Positions 15,872 through 27,082 are shown, counted from the first letter of the stretch. The stretch: DNA of 64,000 nt from an uncultured bacterium (GCA_905216155.1 CAJMSU010000001.1:1-64000), one strand, 5' to 3'. Numbers and translations are program-made. Notes: generated from the sequence alone by a model not told the origin.

Positions 15872-18800
15872 AATCTAAATAATAATAACTAAGATCAACT
15901 CTACCATTTATTCCAGGTATTGAGCCATTACTAGAAAATTGCCACATTTTATAAAAATTAGTATAACTACATTGTGATGACCATTGTGCTATCCATGTTA
16001 TGTATGGTCTTATGTAATCTGTATTTAAAACTCCATTTGCATGATTTAAGTCACAATATATTTTAGCGTTTGGCATTATTGACATATATCCTTGTACAAC
16101 TTGAGTATATTCATTTGTACCCATGTAATTAGTAATAGGTGTATTTTCTAAATCTAAATATATTCCTAATGTTGGATTCAGATTATACTTATTTATTATA
16201 TTTTTAGTAAAGTTACCATAAAGTACGCCTTCATTATAATTTTCTGCATAACTAAATATATATATTCCATAAGGTATTCCTAATCTTTTAACTTCTGAAA
16301 TATATTGCGAAAACATTGAATCTTCATAATCACATCCTGCCGAAATTCTAAGTATTACTCCATATATACCACTATTTTTAACTTGATTCCAATCTATTTG
16401 GCCTTGATGTGCACTTACATCAATTACTAAGTTTTCAAGTCTTGTTTTAGTGAGTTTGAATTTTTGGGATATGTTTCCTGTATATGGCTTTGCCTTTACA
16501 TTTGAACTATTAGTAGCGATTTGATTATCGACATCTAAATATATTCCATTAAAATTCGATATTATGTAAAAATATCCATCTCCAGCATCCTTTATAATCC
16601 ATTCTTGATTATATGAATTATTAGAATCATATATTTGTACATTTGCTTCTGATGTTTGAGTATTCTCTACATTTAATAGTTTATTATTTGAAATTGCACT
16701 ACTTATTTTATAATAACCATACCCAATATATTTTACATACCACTTTTGAGCTTTACTGCTATTTTGATAATACAACTGTATGTTATTTCCATTTGATATA
16801 TTTGCAGAATTTAAATCTAATACATAATTATTATCTAATGCACTATTTATGAAGTAATAGCCATCACTAATTATATTTTGAGATATCCCTTCTGCTGTTG
16901 GTATTAATTTAAATTGCTGTGCATTTGATGCATTAGTGTTATATAACTGGACATTTGTACCGTTAGTAGTATTTGCTCCACTTATATCTATAGATAGATA
17001 ATTATTATTTAATATTGAGTAATAGCCATTTTTATTATCCTTAATTATCCATTTTTGCGTTGATAAATTATTATATGTATTGATTTGAACATTACTACTT
17101 TTATCACTTAATGATGTTAAACTATAATTGCTATCTGCATTACATAAAATACTGTAATAACCATCTCCTATATATTTAATATACCATTTTTGGGCTATTG
17201 TTGAATTTGAATCATAGAGTTGAACATTTGTATTTTCTGACATTATATTTGAAGTTACATCTAGCGACTTTTTTATATTAATCTTTGAATTTATAAAATA
17301 ATAGCCATCTTTTATCGTCTGATCTCCAAAATTTTCTATTTTATTGAATTTAAAAAGTTGACTATCACTATTTGTCTCAACATTCATTAAAATATTCGCA
17401 TTATCTGTTAAATTTTCATTTTCTATATCTATATTTAATCCACTTGTTTTAGATATTATTTTATAATAGTTATCGTCTACTTTTTTTATGATCCACTTTT
17501 GTCCATCTCCATTATTAAAATTAAATAACTGAACATTTGTATTTTTTGTTTTATTGGAGTGATATACATCTAATGAATAATTTGTATTTATAATTGATGT
17601 AATCGTATAATAACCGTTCCCAATAGATTTAATATACCATTTTTGACTATCTTTATTTTCTCTTTTATTAACTACAATATTACTACTATTAGAAATATTA
17701 CTATTATATATATCTATGGCATAATCATTATTTTTTGTTTCTATACTATATATACCATCCTTTAATATATTCTCTCCTGATACCACTTTATTAATAGCAA
17801 ATTTTTGGGCATTACTCCCATTATTTCTATATAATTGAATCTTAGCACCATTAGCAGTACTTGCACAATTTACATCAACAACATATCTTTCATCATATGA
17901 TACTATTGAATAATAACCATTTTCATCTTCTAGTAATTGCCATCGTTGAGCATTTGTATTATTTTTTTTATATAGTTGAATGTTTGTTGCGTTTGAAAAA
18001 TTAGCACTGTTAACATCTAATACGTAATCATGATTTCTACTAGTTGAAATTGTATAATATCCATACTCATCTTGTTTAAAATACCATTCTTGTGCTTTGG
18101 AATTATTATTATCATATAACTGAATATTATTAGAGTTTTTTATGGATCCATATGCAAGATCAATCACCTTATTATTGCTAAGTGCTGATGTTATTATATA
18201 ATTACCATCAGCAATATTATTATCACCATAGTTAGCGATTTTAGTAAATTTAAATTTTTGTGAGTTATTATCGTTATCATAATTTAATATAACATTATTA
18301 TTATTTTGTATTTTTGAATCTTTTAAGTCTATAAATAATCCATTTACATCGGAAGCTATTTTATAATAATTATTATCAGTTTTTTTTATTATCCATTGTT
18401 GAGCACTGCTTTCATTATAATTAAAAAGTTGAATTTTAGTATTTTTTAGTTTACTTGCATGATATACATCTAATGAATATTTATAATTGTTTAAATTTCT
18501 TATTGAATAGGTTCCATTATTTAAATACTCTATATACCATTTTTGAGTTTTGATATCTTTTTTTTCATTTATTCCTATTTCAGCACCATTTTCTAGATTA
18601 TTTGATATATCTATATTATATTTATCATCATAAGTTGATATATTGTATATTCCATTATCAATTGATTTTTCTTTTTTTACCACTTTATTAATGATAAATT
18701 TTTGAGCATCACTTCTATTATTTTCATATATTTGAATGTTACTTCCATTAGAAGTGTTTGCTGAATTTATATCTAAAACATACTTTTCATTGTAGGAAAC

Positions 18801-19187
18801 TATTGTATAGTATCCATACTTATCTTCAACTAATTTCCATTGTTGAGCTTTTGTATTATTATTCTTATATAATTGAACATTTGATGAATTAGTAAATATT
18901 GCACTATTAACATCTAATACATAATTATTATTTTTACTAGATGAGATGGTATAATATCCATTTTTATTCTTTTTAAACTTCCACTGTTGTGCCATTGATC
19001 TATTACTATCATATAATTGAACATTACTACCATTCTTTATTGATCCATATGCTAAATCAACAACTTTATTGTTATCAAGGGCTGATGTTATTATATAATT
19101 TCCACTTTCTAAGTTTCTAGCATCTACATCAATCATTAATAAGAAAAATAGAATAGTAATTAATATTGGTATATTAATTTTTCTCAT
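15870..19187 (-). CDS. Secreted multi-ricin-domain protein with C-terminal GH25 lysozyme
   Basis: 1105 residues. Residues 1-23 are a signal peptide (basic start, long hydrophobic core, cut near VDA-RN). Residues ~25-910 contain 18 QxW-like motifs (AQQWKF, SQKWYI, GQKWII and variants), enough for six beta-trefoil ricin-B lectin units. Residues ~915-1105 are a GH25 domain: VIDVSAHQGQIDWNQV (catalytic Asp), GIYIFSYAEN, GIYLDLEN (the DxE pair) and MWQFSSNG. GH25 enzymes cut the glycan strand of peptidoglycan. The ricin array probably binds cell-wall or host glycans. The RBS is AGGTGATAATAT. The gene is monocistronic. Confidence 0.93.
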   Translation of the reverse strand: MRKINIPILITILFFLLMIDVDARNLESGNYIITSALDNNKVVDLAYGSIKNGSNVQLYDSNRSMAQQWKFKKNKNGYYTISSSKNNNYVLDVNSAIFTNSSNVQLYKNNNTKAQQWKLVEDKYGYYTIVSYNEKYVLDINSANTSNGSNIQIYENNRSDAQKFIINKVVKKEKSIDNGIYNISTYDDKYNIDISNNLENGAEIGINEKKDIKTQKWYIEYLNNGTYSIRNLNNYKYSLDVYHASKLKNTKIQLFNYNESSAQQWIIKKTDNNYYKIASDVNGLFIDLKDSKIQNNNNVILNYDNDNNSQKFKFTKIANYGDNNIADGNYIITSALSNNKVIDLAYGSIKNSNNIQLYDNNNSKAQEWYFKQDEYGYYTISTSRNHDYVLDVNSANFSNATNIQLYKKNNTNAQRWQLLEDENGYYSIVSYDERYVVDVNCASTANGAKIQLYRNNGSNAQKFAINKVVSGENILKDGIYSIETKNNDYAIDIYNSNISNSSNIVVNKRENKDSQKWYIKSIGNGYYTITSIINTNYSLDVYHSNKTKNTNVQLFNFNNGDGQKWIIKKVDDNYYKIISKTSGLNIDIENENLTDNANILMNVETNSDSQLFKFNKIENFGDQTIKDGYYFINSKINIKKSLDVTSNIMSENTNVQLYDSNSTIAQKWYIKYIGDGYYSILCNADSNYSLTSLSDKSSNVQINTYNNLSTQKWIIKDNKNGYYSILNNNYLSIDISGANTTNGTNVQLYNTNASNAQQFKLIPTAEGISQNIISDGYYFINSALDNNYVLDLNSANISNGNNIQLYYQNSSKAQKWYVKYIGYGYYKISSAISNNKLLNVENTQTSEANVQIYDSNNSYNQEWIIKDAGDGYFYIISNFNGIYLDVDNQIATNSSNVKAKPYTGNISQKFKLTKTRLENLVIDVSAHQGQIDWNQVKNSGIYGVILRISAGCDYEDSMFSQYISEVKRLGIPYGIYIFSYAENYNEGVLYGNFTKNIINKYNLNPTLGIYLDLENTPITNYMGTNEYTQVVQGYMSIMPNAKIYCDLNHANGVLNTDYIRPYITWIAQWSSQCSYTNFYKMWQFSSNGSIPGINGRVDLSYYYLD

Positions 19188-19248
19188 ATATTATCACCTC
19201 ATTAATAAAAATTATTATATCATATTCATATTAAAAATAAAATCATTA

Positions 19249-20846
19249 TTAGTGTAAATGGTGTAAAATTATTTGGGGAAGGCACAAAAAAATAAGAACC
19301 TTTGTTATAATAAATTTGAATAAACAATAAAATAGAGGATGTCTTCCCTATGAATGTAATATCACAGTTCAATCAATTTGTATTAGAAAGTTTTAATAAA
19401 TTTCTTAAAAACTATTTTATTAATTCCAATTTTTGGTATAAATCTTCCTCCATTAGTAATTATATAAACTTTATGACTGATTTAGACAACTTTAATTATA
19501 ATTTCATTACTAATATTATTAAAATGTATTTTGAGTACATTGATGATATCTTCTTCAATTCTTCTTATCGCAAGAATTTTTGTGAATCTAAAGGCTTTTA
19601 TAATAGAACTATTCTCACTCTATTTGGCAAAATCACTTATAGACGACGCTATTACTATGATAAGAAGCATAACGATAGATTCTTCTTTACAGATTTCTTT
19701 TTGGATCTTCCCAAAAGAAAATATTTTGACCCTTTTGTTTGTTCTGAAATTTGTAATGATTCTTCTCTAACTTCTTATTCTAAGGCTGATACAATCGTTT
19801 CTGATAAAATTGGTAAGAGAATTAATAATTTACTTAAAACATTTCGTGCTTCGTCTCATAATATTGTCATGAATTTTAATATAATTGATGATATTAAGTA
19901 AGAAAGATAATTAAAAAGAGTTAAAAGACTATTTATTATGCTTGATGAAAAGTTGGTTCCTTCACAATTTAATGATGGTATTAATTATATGATTAAAGGT
20001 GCTGTGTTATTTGAAAATAGGAAACTCGCTTATAAATATAAGAAAAAACAAAACTCTAAAAATAGAATTAAACTTACTGTTACTCACATATGTGCTTCTA
20101 TTGATAATGATTTATTACAAAATGTTATAGATTATATTTATTATAATTATGATGTTGATTATATAGAAGAACTTAATTTTATGGGTGATCGCACTTTATG
20201 AATTAAGAATTTTTCTAAATCCAATTGGTTTAAATTTGATAGAAATATAGAAGTTAATTTTTCTATGGATGGCTTTCATTTTTCTTAGGAACTTGGTAAT
20301 CTTACTACTGAAGCTAATAAAGATGTTTATGATGCCTTATATAAATATGTATTACTTAATGATAAAGATAATTTTACTGATATGTGTAATAATTTCTTAG
20401 AACTTTATCCTGAAAGAAGTGATGTAATAGAATCTAAAAGAGATTATATTTTAAATAATTGGAATGAAAGACAATTTTATCAAAATCATCCTTATATGAA
20501 ATGTTCTATGGAGTCTCATATTTCCCATATATTTGCCGATTTATTTACTTCACCTCCTAGAGCTTGTTCAAAGAAAGGTTTACGACAATTATTAAAATTA
20601 AGATTATTAAAAGTTGGTAATGTTGATATTAAGAAAAAATATTTTAATTCCTTAGAATACAACCTATAAACCACCTACAAAAATAATTCAATAATAACAA
20701 ATAAAAATTACGATTTAATTAATGAAACAGTCAAAATATTTTCTCAACCGCTTAATAATTTCATTAATTTTATATAAAAAAACGAAAATCAAATTTATTA
20801 TAAATTCAACTTTCTTAAATTTCTCCCCAAAAACTCTTTACACTAA
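19249..20846 (+). mobile_element. Decayed ISLre2-family insertion sequence
   Basis: About 1.6 kb, the usual size of the family. Outer ends carry inverted repeats: TTAGTGTAAA at 19249 and its complement ending at 20846, each followed inward by a G4-containing stretch (TTTGGGG). The single transposase gene inside is broken. No flanking direct repeat was identified with confidence. Confidence 0.8.
19350..20669 (+). pseudogene. ISLre2 (UPF0236) transposase, frameshifted and stop-interrupted
   Basis: Three fragments in order. 19350-19901: TLFGKITYRRRYYYDKKHN, the ISLre2 signature. 19938-20201: MLDEKLVPSQFNDGINYMIK-like middle part ending at a TGA after FMGDRTL. 20382-20669: the C-terminal SHIFADLFTSPPRACSKKGL, again typical. 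Stops and frame changes near 19901, 20201 and 20288 make it non-functional. It lies just beyond the downstream end of the broken acyltransferase gene. Confidence 0.85.
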
Positions 20847-20894
20847 CTTAGTGTAATAAGAATGACTTGACATATTGTTTTCTGTTTTTTAAAA

Positions 20895-22033
20895 TTATTC
20901 ATTGATAAATGTATCAAAGGAAGTTTTTCTATGATGATAATTTTCTATAATTTTATTTGTTATCTTTATTTTTTTACTTATTTTTAGAATAAAATTAACT
21001 AGTAATTTTCTAATATAAAAAATGAATATAGAAAAGATAAATATTACAATTGCTATTAGTAGTGTATAGAAAACAATACTGTAATCAAAATAATCACTTG
21101 TTAATCCAAATAATTTAAATTCAAATTCTCTAAAATATATATTAGCATGAATTAGATAAGCTTCTATAACTCCTCTAGAAATAAAATTTATAGTTTTTGA
21201 TTTTATGACTACTGCTTCAAAAAACAAAAAGTATGAAATGGATTGTATAATAACAAAAGGATCATCATAATAATTGCTCCAAATCCGTATGAAAAATATC
21301 TACCTAAAATTTGTAAGATTTGGCTATCTGTTTTCAACATAAAATAACCACAAAAACCTAGTAAGTATCTAAATAGAAAGTTAAAAATAAATATTAATAA
21401 AAATATATACTTTCTATTTCTGTGAATAAATTGATTATCAAATTTAATAGGATATTTTCTTAAATAGCCACCAACTAAATATAAAAATATAAAAGTTGAT
21501 AATGAATATCCACCTAAGTTATTAAAAAAAGTTCCTACACTTAATCTAATTAAAATAGATATGATAAAAAATATACTAACTAATAATTTTAAGTAAGTTT
21601 TTTTATCTATTTTTTTAATAATTTTATTGATAAATGGTGAAAGAGCATATATAGCTATATACATGGTTAAAAAACAATATGATTGAAAATTAAATGGAAA
21701 TATATCCCACAATAAATTTGATAATCCTGTATATTCAAGCCAACCAAATTTAATACTTATTAATCTAAAAAATACATTATAAAACCACATGGAGAGAAAA
21801 ATACTAATTACTTTTGACAGTTTAAATTTAGATTTAGACTGATAACATCCTGAAACTAGTACAAATGAGTTTACATGTACTACTGTAAAGGCTAAAATAT
21901 AATATAATATTAATTTTATGGGTTCTGAAACTTTGTTTGTAATATCTGTCCAACCAAATAAATTAATCCATATAATGAATACCATTGATATAATTCTCAT
22001 TAATTCAAAGTTTGATTTTCGCTCTTTTAGCAT
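20895..22033 (-). pseudogene. OatA-like acyltransferase-3 gene with one frameshift
   Basis: Two overlapping frames, 22033-21209 and 21227-20895, together give a full acyltransferase-3 protein. Part one: RKSNFELMRIISMVFI, VHVNSFVLVSGCYQSKSKFKLSKVI and about nine membrane helices. Part two resumes with RGVIEAYLIHANIYFREF. The neighbour at 23605-24762 has the same layout unbroken (SYELMRITSM equivalent, FGVYLIHENIYV). The break lies near 21215-21225 in TTTTTGTTTTTT. Such proteins O-acetylate or otherwise acylate surface glycans. The shift could be real decay, slipped-strand switching or a sequencing error. Confidence 0.75.
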
Positions 22034-22105
22034 TATATATCCCCTATGAATCGATATTTTACTATGGTCTATTATATTTATAATTAATATAAAAAACTTT
22101 ACTTA

Positions 22106-22558
22106 CTATTCTAAGAATTTTTTTCTTGTTATGAAGTTAAATATCATAACTATTATTGTAGCAATTATTTTTGAAGCTAAATAATAAATTATAAATATGC
22201 CTGTTAAGATCCACATTATTAAATCATTTAATAACAATCCAATTATACTAAATACTATAAATGTTATAAATTGTTTCTTTTTATCATTTTCTTTATTTAC
22301 ATCAAATACCCAAGTTACACTAGCAATATAATTATAAATTGTAGATATTGTAAAAGACAATGTATTAGCTAATATTACTGGTAATGATAAAAATTCTTTA
22401 AATAAAAAAAGAAAAACAAAATCAATTATAAAAGCGATACCACCAACTATTCCAAATTTAAATATTTGAACTAATAAATCTTTTGATTTTGTTGATACTC
22501 TTATATGAAATAAACTCAAACATTTATCTATAAAAATTTTTGCTTTATCTTTTTGCAT
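22106..22558 (-). CDS. GtrA-family membrane protein
   Basis: 150 residues with four membrane helices. The N-terminal LLVQIFKFGIVGGIAFIIDFVFLFLF and later ANTLSFTISTIYNYIASVTWVF are hallmarks of GtrA (PF04138), small proteins that flip or assist lipid-linked sugars. It is 9 bp after a membrane GT2 gene, the classic GtrA/GtrB-type pairing for glycosylating a surface polymer. Confidence 0.92.
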   Translation of the reverse strand: MQKDKAKIFIDKCLSLFHIRVSTKSKDLLVQIFKFGIVGGIAFIIDFVFLFLFKEFLSLPVILANTLSFTISTIYNYIASVTWVFDVNKENDKKKQFITFIVFSIIGLLLNDLIMWILTGIFIIYYLASKIIATIIVMIFNFITRKKFLE

Positions 22559-22567
22559 TTTTCTTCT

Positions 22568-23506
22568 TTATTTCTCCTTTTTAATATTTATTAATATGAG
22601 TTCAAATAATTGTCTATGTTTTTTTACAACTACTTCTAGAATAATTCCACAAATGAACATTAATATTGAAATCATTAGCATAAAGCCTGAAAATATTAGT
22701 GTTGGATATCTTGGCACAAGCCTTGTTTTAAAATATTCTACAAATACTGGAACTCCAAATATAAGTGATATTGTTAAGAATAATAAACTTATTAGACTGA
22801 AAAATATTGTTGGTTTATATTCTTTAAATAAACGTGCTATAGTTTTTAATACTTTAAATCCATCACTATATGTACTTAACTTTGATACACTTCCAGCTGG
22901 TCTATCTCTATATTCTACTGGTATTTCCTTAAGTAGAAAGTTTTTATCTAATGCATGAATTGTCATCTCAGTTTCTATTTCAAACCCTTTTGAAAGAACT
23001 GGAAATGTTTTTACAAATTCATAACTAAAAGCCCTGTATCCTGTCATTATATCTCTAACATTGCTTTTAAATAGTGTATTTATTAAGCCTCTAACTAATT
23101 TATTTCCAAAATTATGAAATGGTCTTTTGTTTTCTTGAAAATAAGTACTAGATAATCTATCACCAATAACCATATCTGCTTTTTTACTTAATATTAAATC
23201 ACACATTTCACGTGCATTTTCTTTTGGATATGTATCATCTCCATCAATCATTAGATAACAATCTGCATCTATATCCTTGAACATGCTTCTAATAACATTA
23301 CCTTTTCCTTGTTTATATTCATAGCAAACAATAGCACCTGCTTTCTTTGCTATCTTATCAGTGCCATCGGTTGAGTTATTATCATAGACATAAATATCAG
23401 CCTCTGGTAGAACTTTTTTATAATCTTTTACTACCTTTTCTATTGTTTTTGACTCATTATAGCAGGGAATCAACACTGCTATTTTTTTAGTATTTTCTTT
23501 TTTCAT
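22568..23506 (-). CDS. Membrane-bound GT2 glycosyltransferase (polyprenyl-phosphate sugar synthase, GtrB/DPM-like)
   Basis: 312 residues. GT-A fold: IAVLIPCYNESKTIEKVV, YVYDNNSTDGTDKIA, the DxD-type LMIDGDDTYP, and the acceptor motif IMTGYRAFSYEFVKT ending in FEIETEMTIHAL. Two C-terminal membrane helices follow (~230-300). Family members load a sugar onto undecaprenyl phosphate; the neighbouring GtrA protein would flip it for use outside the cell. The RBS is AAAAGGAG. Confidence 0.92.
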   Translation of the reverse strand: MKKENTKKIAVLIPCYNESKTIEKVVKDYKKVLPEADIYVYDNNSTDGTDKIAKKAGAIVCYEYKQGKGNVIRSMFKDIDADCYLMIDGDDTYPKENAREMCDLILSKKADMVIGDRLSSTYFQENKRPFHNFGNKLVRGLINTLFKSNVRDIMTGYRAFSYEFVKTFPVLSKGFEIETEMTIHALDKNFLLKEIPVEYRDRPAGSVSKLSTYSDGFKVLKTIARLFKEYKPTIFFSLISLLFLTISLIFGVPVFVEYFKTRLVPRYPTLIFSGFMLMISILMFICGIILEVVVKKHRQLFELILINIKKEK

Positions 23507-23604
23507 TTTTTACTCCTTTTACAAATTTGTATAGGCTAAACTATTAATGTTTAACTATATTTATATTATCATATATTTGGTGTGTATGTCTATTATATTA
23601 TTTA

Positions 23605-24762
23605 TTACCATGTTAGATTTAATCCCAAATTTTTAAAATACTCTTGATACTTTTTTCTAATTCTTTTTGAGAATTTTCTATTATATATAAAATTAAATAT
23701 TTTTTGTCTAATTTGTTCCATTACTGTACAAACTAAAAACATAACTATTGCAGTTATTATAGTAATTATAACAACTTTAGGTGTGATTATGTTTATTTTT
23801 GTATAACCTAACCATTTATATATATTATCTCTAACATAAATATTTTCATGAATTAAATATACTCCAAAAGTACTTTTTGAGATTTTATTTATAAATTTAC
23901 TATTAATATTCAATGTTGAGAAAAACAGAAAATAAAATATTGATTGAATAATTACTATGGGGCTTGCAAAGCTGAAAAAAGAATAATTTAATATTAATCC
24001 AATTTCATTAAATAATGGATGTAGTCCCGACATTTTTGTATATGCTATATGACATAATAATGATAAACAAGCACATGATAAAAATGCTATTAAATAAATC
24101 GTTTTTTTTGCTGTATCTGTAAATATTTTAAAAAAATAATTTTCGTTCATAGGATAAAGTCTAAGGTAAGCACCTATAAAATATAGTAATATAAATGATG
24201 CTATTGAGTGACCACTTCTTGTATAAATAACTTCATCCATAGTTAATGTTGATATAATACTAAATAATATAAATATGATAATAATTATTTTTTGTAATTG
24301 TTTTTTTGTACAATTTAAAATTACTTTATTTAAAATAGGGCTTAATAGATATATTGCTAAATAACATTCTAAAAACCAGTATATTCCATAGTCAATCGGC
24401 AATATTGTTTTTATGAATTCAATTGTTGTAATATGATTTGCAAGTTTTATACCTAAACATGTACTTAATATAATTACTATTAATAAAAACAGTGCTTTAT
24501 AAAACCAGGCTGCATTGTTTAGTGATATTACTCTTGAAAGTTTTAATTTTGTTTTACATTGAAAATAGCCCGTTAATAAAATAAAAGAATTAACATGAAC
24601 AACTATTAAGGCATTAATAAAATTAATAATAATTGACATTGATCCAGTTGATTTTGATTCAAAGCAACAATGCATAATAATATGATATATTACAATAAAT
24701 ATCATTGATGTTATTCTCATTAATTCATAATTTGATTTTCTATTTAATACTTCTTTTTTCAT
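23605..24762 (-). CDS. OatA-like acyltransferase (acyltransferase-3 family)
   Basis: About 385 residues, roughly ten membrane helices. N-terminus RKSNYELMRITSMIFIVIYHIIMHC contains the conserved Arg and the histidine of this family (YHIIMH). It continues with VHVNSFILLTGYFQCKTKLKLSRVI and C-terminal FGVYLIHENIYVRDNIYKW. Membrane O-acyltransferases of this family acetylate cell-surface polysaccharides. The start at 24762 follows GAGGGATCGGTA; a longer frame to 24867 overlaps the upstream gene and is rejected. It is a paralogue of the broken gene at 20895-22033, whose histidine position reads WINLFG. Confidence 0.9.
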   Translation of the reverse strand: MKKEVLNRKSNYELMRITSMIFIVIYHIIMHCCFESKSTGSMSIIINFINALIVVHVNSFILLTGYFQCKTKLKLSRVISLNNAAWFYKALFLLIVIILSTCLGIKLANHITTIEFIKTILPIDYGIYWFLECYLAIYLLSPILNKVILNCTKKQLQKIIIIIFILFSIISTLTMDEVIYTRSGHSIASFILLYFIGAYLRLYPMNENYFFKIFTDTAKKTIYLIAFLSCACLSLLCHIAYTKMSGLHPLFNEIGLILNYSFFSFASPIVIIQSIFYFLFFSTLNINSKFINKISKSTFGVYLIHENIYVRDNIYKWLGYTKINIITPKVVIITIITAIVMFLVCTVMEQIRQKIFNFIYNRKFSKRIRKKYQEYFKNLGLNLTW

Positions 24763-24844
24763 TACCGATCCCTCTACCTTACATTTTAAGTATACAATAT
24801 CAAAAAAAAAAAGTAAATAACAAATATATATTGTTATCATACTT

Positions 24845-27079
24845 TTATATCCAAAATTGGAAAGCATAATAAAATTCTAACCAAAATCTTAAATTATTAT
24901 ATTTAAATTTGTCAATTATACTAACAAAATAATAAAAACTCTGATAAATAATTGAAATACTTACTAATATTAGCACTACTTTTATTAGTAAATTTTGATC
25001 AAGTTTTTTATTTTTTGTTAAAGAAAGTATTATAAGAACTGATGAGAAAACAAGTAGCCAGGAAAAGTCGGTTACATATCTAGCTAAAATTCCTGCCATT
25101 TCTGTATCTGCAATAATTATTATTAAACTACATATTATACACGATATACATGTCCTATATATCAATTTATTGTTAATATATTTTTTTAATTTAAATATAA
25201 GTAAATTTATTGATGTTATTATTACTGAAAAAAATACCCCACCATACATTGGCTCATATATTGTTAATCCTAAATAATTAGTTTTTAGTTCTGTCGCAAC
25301 AATATATGGAAATACGTTTTCTATATTAATTGGATTAAATAAATACATTACTAACCCTAATGGTATTCTGTCAAAAACAAAACCTCTATGAGTCATATCA
25401 TTTGTTGTTAAATTGTAATTGGCTCCAAAATCAAATGGAGAAGAAAATCTTATGTAGTTGTAATACATCATTAATATAGCTACTAATACATAAGGAATTA
25501 TTATACATATTGCCTTTTTTATAATCTCTTTCGTAGTTAATTTGTTTTCTTTACAATATAGTACTAATATTGGCACTATTAATATCGATCCTAATAATAA
25601 CTGTGGTCTACATCCAGCAACTAATGCTAGTGATAATGATCCTAATACAAATTTGCAATTTGTGTTCTTATTTGAATCTAATGCCGATACAAAAAAGTTC
25701 AATCCCAAATATGTAAACATTAGTCCAGATACTATTGGCAATGAATAATGGTGTGACATTTTTAAAAAATATAATAAACCTGTACAATAAATTAGTACAA
25801 AACTTAGTAATAAATATATTCCAATAGATAAATTTTTGAAATACTTACTAACAATTTGTTGTAATAATATTATTAATAAAATCGCAGAAACCAAAGTGAT
25901 TATGAAAACTATAAATGGGGTTTGGAGATCTAATCCAGTTACTATTTTATATGGTATATAAAACATAATTGTTGGTACTACTCCAAAATATGAATAATAA
26001 TGTCCTTTATAGAAGGCACAATCCCATAGATAATTTTGGTTTTTTTCTTTAAATACTTTGTCACGCTTTTTCGTGTCATATGGATTTTTTAGTGTGTTTA
26101 ATAATTTTTCCGAATCATTATCATCTTTAAAGTATGTTTTCCCTTCTAATAAACTATCAGCTAAATTATTATATATATTACGTTCATTTTTATTATAATA
26201 GCCTATTGAATAAGTAGATATAAGCGAAAATGATATTATTATAAGTAATATTAAAGATATTAGTATCTGGTTTTTATACTTTATATATTTTATTTTATAT
26301 AGGTTTGATTTAATTCTGAAAAAATAGATAAAAGATATTATTGAAAAGACTATTAATAATCTAATTACATTTAATTCTACTGGAATTTTATAATTTAAAA
26401 TTATATCATTAATTTTTATCTTATTATTCATTGGAAAAGTAAAATTAAATTTCATTTTTTTGCTTTTTCCATTTAAATTAAAATTTAAAATTTTTGATCT
26501 ATTAATTTTATTGTGTACTTCTCTACTTTCTAATTGCTGATATAGTTCACTGGAATTATCTGTATAAGATGGCGTAATTCTGTAACTTGATAAATCTAAA
26601 TCAATTATGTCTAAATAAAAGTTACTAACATGTTTATTTAAATTTAAAATTTCAATATATGTGGATTCATTTACAACTTTATATATACCTTTCTCATTGG
26701 TTTCTTCCAAATTTGTTTTAATATCCAATTGTTGCATATTTTTAGAATTATATGATATTGAAATGTAACTTCTATAATTAAATATTGTCAATTCTAAGAG
26801 TATAGATATATTTAATATTAAAAAAAATGAAAATATTACTTTTATTAATCCACTAAAGTTGTTTAAACTATTCCTTACTATAATAATATTTATAATATTA
26901 TTAATTAAATATAGAATAGAAAATTTAGTAATTGTTATATTTATTTTAATGATTAATATTTCCATTATTATATTTATTATAATTTGAAATATTTTTAATT
27001 TTTTATTATTTTTATTTACTATAATAAATATTAAATCTGTAATAAGCATTATTATCATAAATACGGCATACAACAACAT
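24845..27079 (-). CDS. Large polytopic membrane protein, GT-C-like
   Basis: 744 residues. Four N-terminal helices, then an outer domain (~110-230, beta-rich), then ten or so helices. A loop near residues 300-360 carries NLADSLLEGKTYF, NPYDTKKRD and WDCAFYKGHYYSYFGVVPT, a pattern I associate with Firmicutes membrane glycosyltransferases that decorate surface polymers with lipid-linked sugars. That assignment is from pattern memory and modest. It lies 3 bp after the DUF6020-type gene, in one transcription unit. Confidence 0.75.
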   Translation of the reverse strand: MLLYAVFMIIMLITDLIFIIVNKNNKKLKIFQIIINIIMEILIIKINITITKFSILYLINNIINIIIVRNSLNNFSGLIKVIFSFFLILNISILLELTIFNYRSYISISYNSKNMQQLDIKTNLEETNEKGIYKVVNESTYIEILNLNKHVSNFYLDIIDLDLSSYRITPSYTDNSSELYQQLESREVHNKINRSKILNFNLNGKSKKMKFNFTFPMNNKIKINDIILNYKIPVELNVIRLLIVFSIISFIYFFRIKSNLYKIKYIKYKNQILISLILLIIISFSLISTYSIGYYNKNERNIYNNLADSLLEGKTYFKDDNDSEKLLNTLKNPYDTKKRDKVFKEKNQNYLWDCAFYKGHYYSYFGVVPTIMFYIPYKIVTGLDLQTPFIVFIITLVSAILLIILLQQIVSKYFKNLSIGIYLLLSFVLIYCTGLLYFLKMSHHYSLPIVSGLMFTYLGLNFFVSALDSNKNTNCKFVLGSLSLALVAGCRPQLLLGSILIVPILVLYCKENKLTTKEIIKKAICIIIPYVLVAILMMYYNYIRFSSPFDFGANYNLTTNDMTHRGFVFDRIPLGLVMYLFNPINIENVFPYIVATELKTNYLGLTIYEPMYGGVFFSVIITSINLLIFKLKKYINNKLIYRTCISCIICSLIIIIADTEMAGILARYVTDFSWLLVFSSVLIILSLTKNKKLDQNLLIKVVLILVSISIIYQSFYYFVSIIDKFKYNNLRFWLEFYYAFQFWI

Positions 27080-27082
27080 ATA

